This document shows positions 18,405-25,539 of a DNA stretch of 64,000 bases, in pieces. Within the stretch, counting starts at the first letter, position 1, and each line of letters begins with the position of its first letter. The position numbers were made by a program, and so were the translations under genes. The stretch comes from AC-32 sp963755635 (lineage in GTDB: Bacteria; Actinomycetota; Thermoleophilia; Gaiellales; Gaiellaceae): contig CAVWKS010000010.1 of assembly GCA_963755635.1 (NCBI GenBank), forward strand, positions 1 through 64,000, in the 5' to 3' direction. The notes under the pieces were generated by a model. The model was not told the origin of the DNA, searched no databases, and was given only the letters and a program-made list of their open reading frames with translations.

Positions 18405-18420
18405 CCGGGGTCTCCCCCGG
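18405..18420 (-). promoter_or_regulatory. GNRA-loop hairpin in leader of UDP-xylose synthase gene
   Basis: On the reverse strand the sequence is CCGGGG, loop GAGA, CCCCGG: a perfect six-pair GC stem closed by a GNRA-type tetraloop, ending 14 bases before the ATG at 18390. No U-run follows, so it is not an intrinsic terminator; it could affect translation or mRNA stability. The rest of the gap to the DsrE-like gene (18391-18465) shows nothing else convincing. Confidence 0.4.
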
Positions 18421-18465
18421 AGCCCGCGAGCTCTAACGAACTCCTTACGCCGTGTCTTGCGGTCT

Positions 18466-18971
18466 TTACGTGAAGACGATCTCCCCGCCTGCGGCCTTCT
18501 CGTAGAACTCGCCGACCGAGATGATCTCGTCGACCTGCGGGACGAAATCAGCGAGCTCCAGGCCGAACATGTCGACCGTCGCCTTGCAGGCGTACAGACG
18601 CGCGCCGGAGTCGGCGACGAGCTCGATGAACTCCGGGATCGGCGGAATGTCGATCTTCTCCATCTGCCGCTTCATCATCCGGGTCGCGAGCGCGGAGAAG
18701 CCGGGCAGCGCGCCGAGCCAGGTCGGCAGGTGCATGCCGGGGTTGCCGACGGTCGCGACCTTGATCTTCTCGAAGCGGTCCTTGCGGATTGCGTCGAGGC
18801 CGAAGAACGTGAAGAAGAGGTCGGCTTCGATTCCCTCCATGCGGGCGCCGTTGGCCATGATCAGGCCGGGGTAGATCCCTCCAGCGAGCCCTTGGAGATC
18901 ACGATCGAGACCTTCTCGATCGTCTTCGGCTCGGTTGTCTCGAGCTGCGGCTGTTCTTCCATCGTCGTCAT
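18466..18971 (-). CDS. DsrE2-like sulfur-relay protein (one-base frameshift near 18877)
   Basis: The ATG at 18971 follows a perfect AAGGAGG six bases upstream and gives TTMEEQPQLETTEPKTIEKV, then VSIVISKGSLEG. One base is missing near 18876-18880, and the adjacent frame continues IYPGLIMANGARMEGIEADL, FFTFFGLDAI, GARLYACKATVDMFGLELAD and the end at 18466. The restored protein is 168 residues, right for the DrsE_2 (DsrE2-like) family. The Cys in LYACKATVDMFG is the conserved candidate persulfide carrier. It follows a TusE/DsrC-like gene and an SQR-like gene, so it likely receives or passes sulfane sulfur in the cytosol. Confidence 0.85.
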
Positions 18972-18977
18972 CACATG

Positions 18978-18984
18978 CCTCCTT
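18978..18984 (-). promoter_or_regulatory. Strong ribosome binding site of DsrE2-like gene
   Basis: AAGGAGG on the reverse strand, six bases before the ATG at 18971 and overlapping the TAA of the TusE-like gene. It settles the start of the frameshifted DsrE2-like gene. Confidence 0.7.
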
Positions 18985-19300
18985 AGATGCAGCCCTTGGG
19001 CTTCGGGATGCCGCCGATCTTGGCGGCGAGCTTCGCCGGGCCCTTGGGGAAGAGCTGGTAGAGCTCCTTCACAGGGACGCCCGATTCCTTGCCGAGCGCG
19101 CGGATCGACGGCGCGCTGCCGGTGGTCAGGTAGCGGTCGCGCATGAAGCGGACGACGAGCCAGTGCCGGTCCGTCAGCTCCGGGATCCCGTTCGCGGCGG
19201 CGATCCCCTCGGCGATCCGCTCGTTCCACTGGCCGGCGTCGGTCATGAAGCCCTCGGCGTCGACGTCGACCGGCGAGTCGGCGATCAGGGTCATGGTCAT
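18983..19300 (-). CDS. TusE/DsrC-like sulfur carrier protein
   Basis: 105 residues, the same length as well-known DsrC proteins. The core WNERIAEGIAAANGIPELTD and HWLVVRFMRDRYLTTGSAPS leads to the C-terminal arm LFPKGPAKLAAKIGGIPKPK ending in GCI. The penultimate Cys104, the persulfide-carrying residue, is present. The second cysteine of true DsrC, which would fall at position 93, is Ala. A single C-terminal Cys fits a TusE-type sulfur carrier rather than a DsrC that forms the trisulfide with sulfite reductase, and no dsrAB gene is visible. The ATG overlaps the SQR-like stop (TGATG); the partner DsrE2 follows after 11 bases. Confidence 0.88.
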   Translation of the reverse strand: MTMTLIADSPVDVDAEGFMTDAGQWNERIAEGIAAANGIPELTDRHWLVVRFMRDRYLTTGSAPSIRALGKESGVPVKELYQLFPKGPAKLAAKIGGIPKPKGCI

Positions 19301-20559
19301 CACGCACCTACCTTTCCGGCCGCGGCGCCGGCGGGGATGTGCTTGCCGGCGCGCGGCATCGTCGAGCCGATCCCGGGAATCCGACGACCGGGCAAGAGCG
19401 CGTGCCAGTAGAGCGGCTGGAACGCGAGCTTGCCGAGGTGGTCGAGGCGCGACTCCCGGAGAAGCGGCAGCCCGACCGCCGCCGGATAGTGGCCCGGCAC
19501 GGGCTCGAGCTCGTAGTTGAAGTCGATCAGCAGTGCCTTGTGGAAGCCCGTCTCGAGGAAGCAGTTGACGTGGCCGTCGTACGCCGCCTCGAGCTCGCGG
19601 CCCTCGAGGGCGCGCGCGACGTTCTCGACCAGTAGCTCGCCCTGGAAGTGGGCGGCCGAGCCGGCCTTCGAGGTCGGCAGGTCGCTGGCGTCGCCGAGGG
19701 CAAAGACGTTGTCCTTCGCCTTTGCCTGCAATGTGTGCGGGTCGACCGGGACGAAGCCCAGCGCGTCGCCGAGGCCCTCGGAGCGAGAGACGAACGGCGC
19801 GCCGCCGTGGAGGGGCACCGCCACGAGCAGGTCGAACGGAAGCTCGCGCCCGTCGTAGGAGACGAGCCGTCCGCCTGGGCCGTCGACCTCCCCGGCCGCG
19901 AAGTCGACCTCGAGCTCGATCCCCTTCTCGGAGAGCAGATGCGTCAGGTGCTCGGAGGCGATCGGCTTCGTGAAGCAGCCGTCGAGCGGCGTCGCGAGGA
20001 CGATCTCGCTCTCCTCGCGGAGGCCCCGCTGCTGCAGCCACCAGTCGGCCAGGAACACGAACTCGATCGGCGCGACCGGGCACTTGACCGGCATGTCGAC
20101 GATGTCGACCACCAGCCGGCCGCCCTCGAAGCACTCGAGCTTGTCGCGCAGTGCGATCGCACGCTCGAGCTCGTAGAAGGTGTGCACGTTCCCGCCCCAG
20201 ACGAGCCCCTCGGTCTCCTCCGGCTGCAGCACGGCTCCGGTCGCGACGACGAGCATGTCGTAGGGAAGCGACTCTCCGCCCGCGAGCCGCACCTCATCCG
20301 CGTCGAGCGAGACCGACTCGACCTCGCTCTCGTGGAACGCGATCCCGTCGCGCAGCTGGGCGCGGCGCGAGCGCACGAGCTTCTCCGGCTGGGCCAGCCC
20401 GAAGGGCACGAACAGCAGCCCGGGCTGGTAGACGTGCCGGTCGTCGCGGTCGACGACGTGGATCTCGAGCTCGTCGGCGCCGAAGCGTTTGCGGAGCCGG
20501 TTCGCGGCCATCGTCCCGCCGGTACCGCCGCCGAGGATGACGACCCGTTGCTTGCTCAT
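19300..20559 (-). CDS. Sulfide:quinone oxidoreductase-like FAD flavoprotein
   Basis: 419 residues. VVILGGGTGGTMAANRLRKR near 6-25 is the FAD-binding Rossmann motif, VVDRDDRHVYQPGLLF near 35 resembles the SQR/flavocytochrome c segment, and VFALGDASDLPTSKAGSAAH near 295-314 is the second FAD contact. Cysteines are at 143, 160, 185 and 333. Cys160 in MPVKCPVAP and Cys333 match the usual spacing of the catalytic pair, though this is by eye. The product should oxidise sulfide to sulfane sulfur and reduce quinone; DsrE2 and the TusE-like protein downstream could take the sulfur. A related NADH dehydrogenase-type role is possible but the context favours sulfide. ATG at 20559; a GTG two codons upstream is possible. 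Confidence 0.8.
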   Translation of the reverse strand: MSKQRVVILGGGTGGTMAANRLRKRFGADELEIHVVDRDDRHVYQPGLLFVPFGLAQPEKLVRSRRAQLRDGIAFHESEVESVSLDADEVRLAGGESLPYDMLVVATGAVLQPEETEGLVWGGNVHTFYELERAIALRDKLECFEGGRLVVDIVDMPVKCPVAPIEFVFLADWWLQQRGLREESEIVLATPLDGCFTKPIASEHLTHLLSEKGIELEVDFAAGEVDGPGGRLVSYDGRELPFDLLVAVPLHGGAPFVSRSEGLGDALGFVPVDPHTLQAKAKDNVFALGDASDLPTSKAGSAAHFQGELLVENVARALEGRELEAAYDGHVNCFLETGFHKALLIDFNYELEPVPGHYPAAVGLPLLRESRLDHLGKLAFQPLYWHALLPGRRIPGIGSTMPRAGKHIPAGAAAGKVGA

Positions 20560-20689
20560 GTCCACACCCTGCGCGGCGCGGACGGCCTCGGCATCGGTGC
20601 GGACGCGAATCCGGCTGCGGCGAACTACGGAGGGCGGTCTCCGCGCTGCCACCGATGGCGCGCAGGCCGCTTCGGACAACGATGAGCGT
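20560..20689. promoter_or_regulatory. Divergent promoter region between sulfur operon and tryptophanase operon
   Basis: 130 bases between two divergent starts. An inverted repeat is visible: CATCGGTG at 20592-20599 and its complement CACCGATG at 20650-20657, about 50 bases apart. No clear -35/-10 boxes or riboswitch-like fold can be read. A shared regulator for both operons is possible but not shown. Confidence 0.3.
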
Positions 20690-22096
20690 ATGAATCCACC
20701 GCCCTGGAAGATCAAGGTGGTCGAGCCGGTCATCCTGCGGCCCGAGCCGGACCGGCGGCTTGCGCTCGACGCTGCCGGCTACAACACCTTCCTGCTGCGC
20801 TCCGACGACGTCTTCGTCGACCTGCTCACCGACAGCGGCACGTCCGCGCTCTCGCAGGAGCAGCGCGCCGCGATGGAGCTCGGCGACGAGGCGTACGCGG
20901 GGTCGCGAAGCTTCTACCGCCTCGAGCAGGCGATGCGGGAGATCTACGGCTACCGGCACGTGATCCCGACTCACCAGGGCCGCGGCGCCGAGCACCTGCT
21001 CGCGAAGCTGCTCGTCGAGCCCGGCTTGCTCGTGCCGTCGAATCTCTACTTCACGACCTCGCGCGCGCATGTCGAGCTGCTCGGCGGCGTCTGGATCGAC
21101 GTCTCGATTCCGGAGGCGAGCGACCCGCGGTCGCTGCACCCGTTCAAGGGCAACGTCGACCTGGTCGCGCTCGAGCACGTGCTCGCGGCGGCGGCGCCGG
21201 AGCGCGTGGCGTTCGTCCGCGTCGAGGCCTGCCTGAACATGGCCGGTGGCCAGCCGTTCTCGCTCGCGAACCTCGAGGGCGTGCGCGAGCTGACGCGGGC
21301 CCACGGGGTGCCGCTGGTGCTCGACGCGACCCGCATCTCCGAGAACGCGCTCTTCGTCAAGGAGCGCGAGGAAGGCTTCGCCGATGCGGAGCTGCCCGAG
21401 CTGATCCACCGGATCGCCGACCTCTCCGACGCCGCGGTCTTCTCCTCCAAGAAGGACCACTTCGTCCCGATCGGCGGAGTCCTCGCGATCAACGACGACG
21501 AGCTAGCCGAGCGGGCGCGCGAGCTGGTCGTGATCTACGAGGGCTTCCCGCACTACGGCGGCATCGCCGGGCATGACATGGAAGCGCTCGCCCAGGGCAT
21601 CCGCGAGTCGGCGGACGAGGCGATCGTCAAGCACTACGTCTCGCAGAGCGCGTACCTCGGCGGGCTGCTGCTCGAGCGCGGGATCCCGATCGTCGAGCCC
21701 GTCGGCGCGCACGCGGTCTTCCTCGACGCGAAGCGGTTTCTGCCGCACCTCCCACAAGACGAGTTCCCCGCCCAGGCGCTCGCGGCCGCCCTCTACCTCG
21801 TCGGCGGCGTCCGCTCCATGGAGCGTGGAATCGTCTCCGGCCAGCACGGAGATGAGCCCTACAACGGCCTCGAGCTCGTCCGGCTGACCATCCCGCGGCG
21901 CGTCTACACGCAGGAGCACCTCGCCTACGTCGCCGACGTCGTCACCGATGTCTTCGAGCGGCGCGAGCAGGTGCCCGGCCTGCGGATGACGTACGAGCCC
22001 GAGCACCTGCGCTTCTTCCAGGCCCGCTTCGAGGCTCGCGGCGCCTTCCTCGAGCCGGCCGAGACAGTCGAGGTCGCCGAGCCGCGCTCACCGTGA
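20690..22096 (+). CDS. Tryptophanase-family beta-eliminating lyase (PLP)
   Basis: 468 residues, normal for tryptophanase/tyrosine phenol-lyase. Features: the N-terminal KIKVVEPVILRPEPDRRLAL, THQGRGAEHLL near 93, VRVEACLNMAGGQPFSLANL, LVLDATRISENA near 215, and the PLP lysine in SSKKDHFVPIGG at about 252-263 (Lys255). HGDEPYNGLELVRLTIPRRV is near the end. The enzymes split tryptophan or tyrosine to pyruvate, ammonia and an aromatic product, and also beta-eliminate cysteine to hydrogen sulfide. The SQR-like gene next door makes a cysteine-desulfhydrase role attractive, but the native substrate cannot be told. The ATG at 20690 lies 130 bases from the divergent SQR start; no strong ribosome site is seen. 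Confidence 0.88.
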   Translation: MNPPPWKIKVVEPVILRPEPDRRLALDAAGYNTFLLRSDDVFVDLLTDSGTSALSQEQRAAMELGDEAYAGSRSFYRLEQAMREIYGYRHVIPTHQGRGAEHLLAKLLVEPGLLVPSNLYFTTSRAHVELLGGVWIDVSIPEASDPRSLHPFKGNVDLVALEHVLAAAAPERVAFVRVEACLNMAGGQPFSLANLEGVRELTRAHGVPLVLDATRISENALFVKEREEGFADAELPELIHRIADLSDAAVFSSKKDHFVPIGGVLAINDDELAERARELVVIYEGFPHYGGIAGHDMEALAQGIRESADEAIVKHYVSQSAYLGGLLLERGIPIVEPVGAHAVFLDAKRFLPHLPQDEFPAQALAAALYLVGGVRSMERGIVSGQHGDEPYNGLELVRLTIPRRVYTQEHLAYVADVVTDVFERREQVPGLRMTYEPEHLRFFQARFEARGAFLEPAETVEVAEPRSP

Positions 22097-22707
22097 GCGC
22101 AGAGCCGTCGGCCGAGCAGACGGAGCTCGTCGAGCTCTCGACGGAGACGCCGATCTGGGAGCGCTTCTTTACCGTCGCGCCACTGGTCCTCGTCGCGACC
22201 AGGGAGGGTGACGGCTACGACGTGGCGCCGAAGCACCTCGCGATGCCGCTCGGCTGGGAGAACTACTTCGGCTTCGTCTGCAGCCCCCGGCACTCGACCT
22301 ACCGCAACCTCGGCGAGCACCCGGAGTTCACCGTCAGCTTCCCGGGCGCCGACCGGCTCCTGCAGGCCAGCATGGCGGCTGGCGGACGGCTCGACGACAG
22401 CTCGAAGCCGAGCCTCGCGGCGGTTCCGCTGATCCCGGCCCGGAAGGTGGACGGCGTGCTGGTCGAGGGGTGCGTCCTGTACCTCGAGTGCGCCCTGGAG
22501 CGCGTGATCGACGGCCTCGGCGAGAACAGCATCATCGTCGGCCGGGTCGTCGCCGCCTCGGCCCAGGCGGCGGCGCTGCGCGGCACCGATATCGACGACG
22601 CGGATCTCCTGCACCGGCTCCGCCCGCTCGTTTACCTCGCGCCGGGGCGCTTCGCGGAGATCGGCGAGACGTACTCGTTCCCGTTCCCGGCCGGCTTCCG
22701 GCGCTAG
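22093..22707 (+). CDS. Flavin reductase-like FMN-binding protein
   Basis: 204 residues. The GTG at 22093 overlaps the lyase stop. FTVAPLVLVATREGDGYDVA near 25-44, FGFVCSPRHSTYRNLGEHPE near 59, FTVSFPG, and a C-terminal YLAPGRFAEIGETYSFPF fit the flavin-reductase-like domain, a split beta-barrel that binds FMN. It may supply reduced flavin or carry FMN for a partner. Coupling to the lyase suggests work on the same amino-acid pathway, for example an oxygenase reaction on indole or phenol, but no such oxygenase is in the window. Function beyond flavin binding is open. Confidence 0.78.
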   Translation: MSAEPSAEQTELVELSTETPIWERFFTVAPLVLVATREGDGYDVAPKHLAMPLGWENYFGFVCSPRHSTYRNLGEHPEFTVSFPGADRLLQASMAAGGRLDDSSKPSLAAVPLIPARKVDGVLVEGCVLYLECALERVIDGLGENSIIVGRVVAASAQAAALRGTDIDDADLLHRLRPLVYLAPGRFAEIGETYSFPFPAGFRR

Positions 22708-22709
22708 CG

Positions 22710-23894
22710 ATGCAGGGCACGCGCGGGCAGGAGCTGCTCGGCTGGCTGAGAGGCCACGAGCCGGAGATCGTCGCGCTGCTCGAGCGGCTGGTTCTCGCGG
22801 AATCGCCCTCGCAGGATCCCGTGGCCCAGCGAGTGCCGTTCTCGATCCTGGCCGAGGAGCTCTCCGGGTCCGACTTCGCCGTCAGGCGCATTCCCGGCTT
22901 CGAGACCGGCGATCACCTGTACGCGCGGCCTCGGGTACGCCGGCTCGGCGCGCCGTTCCAGCTGATCGTCGGCCACATGGACACGGTCTGGCCGCTCGGC
23001 ACGGTGGAGCGGATGCCTTTGCGCCGGGAGGGCGACCTGCTCTTCGGCCCGGGCACCCACGACATGAAGGCCGGGCTGGCCCAGCTGGTCTTCGCGCTGA
23101 AGGCGCTGCAGGCGTTCGAGCTCAAGCCCGCGGTGACGCCGGTCGCGGTCGTGAACAGCGACGAGGAGCTCGGCAGCAAGTCCTCCCAGCGCGTGCTCCG
23201 CGAGCTGGCGCGGGGCGCCGAGCGCGCATTCGTGCTGGAGAGCGGAGAGCACGACGAGGACCGGCTGAAGATCGCCCGCAAGGGAGTCGGCCGCTTCCGG
23301 ATCGTCGTTCACGGGCGCGCCTCGCACGCCGGCACGAGCTTCGAGCAGGGCGTGAGCGCGATCCTGGAGCTCTCCTACCAGGTGCAACGCCTGTTCGCGC
23401 TGAACGACCCCGAGCGCGGGATCACGATCAACGTCGGCACGGTCGACGGCGGCCTGCTGCCGAACGTGGTCGCGCCGGAAGCCACAGCCAGCGTGAGCGT
23501 CCGCGTCCCGACGACCGCGGCCGCGGCGGAAGTGGAGCGCGCGATTCGCGGCCTGCGGCCCGTCCTGGACGGAAGCTCCCTCGAGATCGAGGGTGGGATC
23601 GGCCGCCCGCCGATGGAGCCGACGCCCCGCAACCGTGAGCTGCTCACGACGGCCCAGCGGCTGGGAAGCGTGCTCGGGCTCGAGCTCGAGGACGCGGGCC
23701 TCGTCGGCGGCGCCTCGGACGCGAACACGACCAGCCTCTACACCGCCACGCTCGACGGCCTCGGCCCGGCCGGCGACGGCGGCCACGCTCCCGACGAGCA
23801 CGTCAGCATCTCCAGCATCGCCGAGCACGCAGCGCTCCTGGCGCTGCTCCTGCTCGAGCCGGCGCGAGACGCCGGCCGCCGGGCAGCCGCCTAG
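22710..23894 (+). CDS. M20 family zinc metallopeptidase (carboxypeptidase G2-like)
   Basis: 394 residues from the ATG two bases after the flavin reductase stop. The binuclear zinc site is visible: VGHMDTVWPLG near 90, FGPGTHDMKAGLAQL near 112, VVNSDEELGSKSS near 148 with the catalytic Glu pair, and the late GDGGHAPDEHV metal histidine near 362. The dimerisation domain sits between (RKGVGRFRIVVHGRASHAGT). The family releases C-terminal amino acids or deacylates amino acids. In this operon it could provide free amino acids for the lyase. No signal peptide is present, so it is probably cytosolic. The TAG stop shares a CTAG palindrome with the convergent CBS gene. Confidence 0.87.
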   Translation: MQGTRGQELLGWLRGHEPEIVALLERLVLAESPSQDPVAQRVPFSILAEELSGSDFAVRRIPGFETGDHLYARPRVRRLGAPFQLIVGHMDTVWPLGTVERMPLRREGDLLFGPGTHDMKAGLAQLVFALKALQAFELKPAVTPVAVVNSDEELGSKSSQRVLRELARGAERAFVLESGEHDEDRLKIARKGVGRFRIVVHGRASHAGTSFEQGVSAILELSYQVQRLFALNDPERGITINVGTVDGGLLPNVVAPEATASVSVRVPTTAAAAEVERAIRGLRPVLDGSSLEIEGGIGRPPMEPTPRNRELLTTAQRLGSVLGLELEDAGLVGGASDANTTSLYTATLDGLGPAGDGGHAPDEHVSISSIAEHAALLALLLLEPARDAGRRAAA

Positions 23895-24321
23895 GCGTGC
23901 GGCTCGGAAAAGCCCGCAAGCGCCCGGGCGACGTCGAGCGTCGAGAGCACGCCGATCGGCTGCTTCGAGTGGCTTTCGACGGCGACCAGATGCGAGATGC
24001 CGTTCTCGGTCATCAGCCGGGCGACGCTGCCGAGGTCGTCGCTCGTCGCCACGGTCAGCACCGGCGTCTCGGCGATCGAGCCGGCCGTCACCTCGTCGAC
24101 CGAGCCCTGGTCGGCCGCACGGAGCAATCCCGCGTCCGAGACCACGCCCCACTTGTTGTCGCTATGGCTCGTCACGAGCACCGCGTGGACGCGATACGTG
24201 GCCATCAGGCGCGCCACCGTCCGGATCGGGTCACTGGGCCGGCACGGATCAGGCCTGCGTGCATCACGTCGATCACGCGTAGGCCGGTCAGCGCCGGATT
24301 GGTCGGGGTTGTCTCGAGCAT
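23891..24321 (-). CDS. CBS-pair protein (one-base frameshift near 24237)
   Basis: The ATG at 24321 has AAAGGAGGT six bases upstream, the best ribosome site in the area. It gives LETTPTNPALTGLRVIDVMH, then breaks near 24235-24240, where one base appears missing. The adjacent frame continues SDPIRTVARLMATYRVHAVL, GVVSDAGLLRAADQ, VATSDDLGSVARLMTENGIS and IGVLSTLDVARALAG. This is a tandem CBS pair, a module that binds adenosyl nucleotides. The restored protein is 143 residues with no other domain. It lies 18 bases after the threonine catabolism genes and may sense energy state for them; that link is only positional. Confidence 0.83.
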
Positions 24322-24327
24322 GGCAGT

Positions 24328-24336
24328 ACCTCCTTT
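24328..24336 (-). promoter_or_regulatory. Strong ribosome binding site of CBS gene
   Basis: AAAGGAGGT on the reverse strand, six bases before the ATG at 24321. It fixes the start of the frameshifted CBS protein and shows that the short N-terminal piece is the true beginning. Confidence 0.7.
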
Positions 24337-24339
24337 GCT

Positions 24340-25539
24340 TCAGATCAGGCCGAGCTCGCTGCCGACGCGCTGAAACGCCGCGAGCGCGCGCTCGACGTGC
24401 TCTTCCTCGAGCGCGGCCGAGAGCTGGACGCGGACTCGCGCCGTTCCTTCGGGCACGACCGGGTAGCCGAAGCCCGTCACGAAGACGCCCTCCTCGAGCA
24501 GCCGCTCGCTGAAGCGGATCGCCTCGGCCGTCTCGCCGATGATGATCGGGACGATCGCCGCCACGCCGTCCAGCGGGTTGAAGCCGATCTCGCGCAACCG
24601 CGTGCGGAAGAGACTCGAGAGCTCGTGCAGGCGTCCGACCAGCTCGGGCTCGCGGCGCAGCACGCGCACCGCCTCGAGCGCGCTGCACGCCACCGTCGGC
24701 GGAAGCGCATTCGAGAAGAGCTGAGGCCGCGAGCGCTGGGCCAGGATCTCGCAGACCTCCGCGCTCGCGGCGACGAAGCCCCCGGCCGCGCCGCCGAGCG
24801 CTTTGCCGAGCGTGCTGGTGATCACGTCGATCTCCCTGAGCAGGCCGAAGTGCTCGGCCACGCCGCGCCCCGTCGGGCCCATCACGCCGGTGCCGTGCGA
24901 GTCGTCGACGATCACGGTCGCGCCGTACGCCCGAGCCAGCTCGACGATGTCGGGCAGCCGCGCGAGATCGCCCTCCATGCTGAATACCCCGTCCGTCACC
25001 ACAAGCTTGCGCGCGTCCCGCGGGGCCGCCTCGAGGCCGGCATGCAGCTCGTCCATCGAGGAGTGCGCGTAGATCACCTTCTGCGCCGGCTTCGAGAGCC
25101 GGATCGCGTCGACGATGCTCGCGTGGTTGAGCGCGTCCGAGAGGATGACCGTGCGCTCGTCGGTGAGGCTCGGAATCACTGCCTCGTTCGCGTTCCAGCA
25201 CGAGACGTACGTGAGCGCGGCCTCGGTGCCGACGAGCTCGGCCAGCTCGTGCTCGAGCTCGAGGTGCGGCTCGAAGGTGCCGCAGATGAAGCGCACCGAC
25301 GCGGTGCCGGCGCCGTAGCGGCGCAGGCCTTCGATTCCGGCCTCGACCACCTCTGGCCGGGCCGCCAGCCCGAGGTAGTTGTTCGACGACAGGACGAGCA
25401 CCTCGCCGCGGCCCTCCATCTCGACGACCGGGCCCTGCGGCGAGCAGAGCGTGTTGAAGTGCTTGAAGGTTCCCGCCTCGCGCAGCCCGTCCAGCTCGGC
25501 GCTGAGCTCGCTCCTGAGCGGCGACTCCACGACGCTCAT
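24340..25539 (-). CDS. kbl: Glycine C-acetyltransferase (2-amino-3-ketobutyrate CoA ligase)
   Basis: 399 residues, normal for the alpha-oxoamine synthase family. It splits 2-amino-3-ketobutyrate with CoA into glycine and acetyl-CoA. Visible features: FKHFNTLCSPQGPVVEMEGR, LVLSSNNYLGLAARPEV near 48, GTASVRFICGTFEPHLELEH, the PLP-site VIVDDSHGTGVMGPTGRG near 210, and STLGKALGGAAGG with the Schiff-base Lys near 244. A neighbouring threonine dehydrogenase argues for Kbl rather than BioF or HemA, which share the fold. Its ATG overlaps the tdh stop (ATGA). Confidence 0.93.
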   Translation of the reverse strand: MSVVESPLRSELSAELDGLREAGTFKHFNTLCSPQGPVVEMEGRGEVLVLSSNNYLGLAARPEVVEAGIEGLRRYGAGTASVRFICGTFEPHLELEHELAELVGTEAALTYVSCWNANEAVIPSLTDERTVILSDALNHASIVDAIRLSKPAQKVIYAHSSMDELHAGLEAAPRDARKLVVTDGVFSMEGDLARLPDIVELARAYGATVIVDDSHGTGVMGPTGRGVAEHFGLLREIDVITSTLGKALGGAAGGFVAASAEVCEILAQRSRPQLFSNALPPTVACSALEAVRVLRREPELVGRLHELSSLFRTRLREIGFNPLDGVAAIVPIIIGETAEAIRFSERLLEEGVFVTGFGYPVVPEGTARVRVQLSAALEEEHVERALAAFQRVGSELGLI

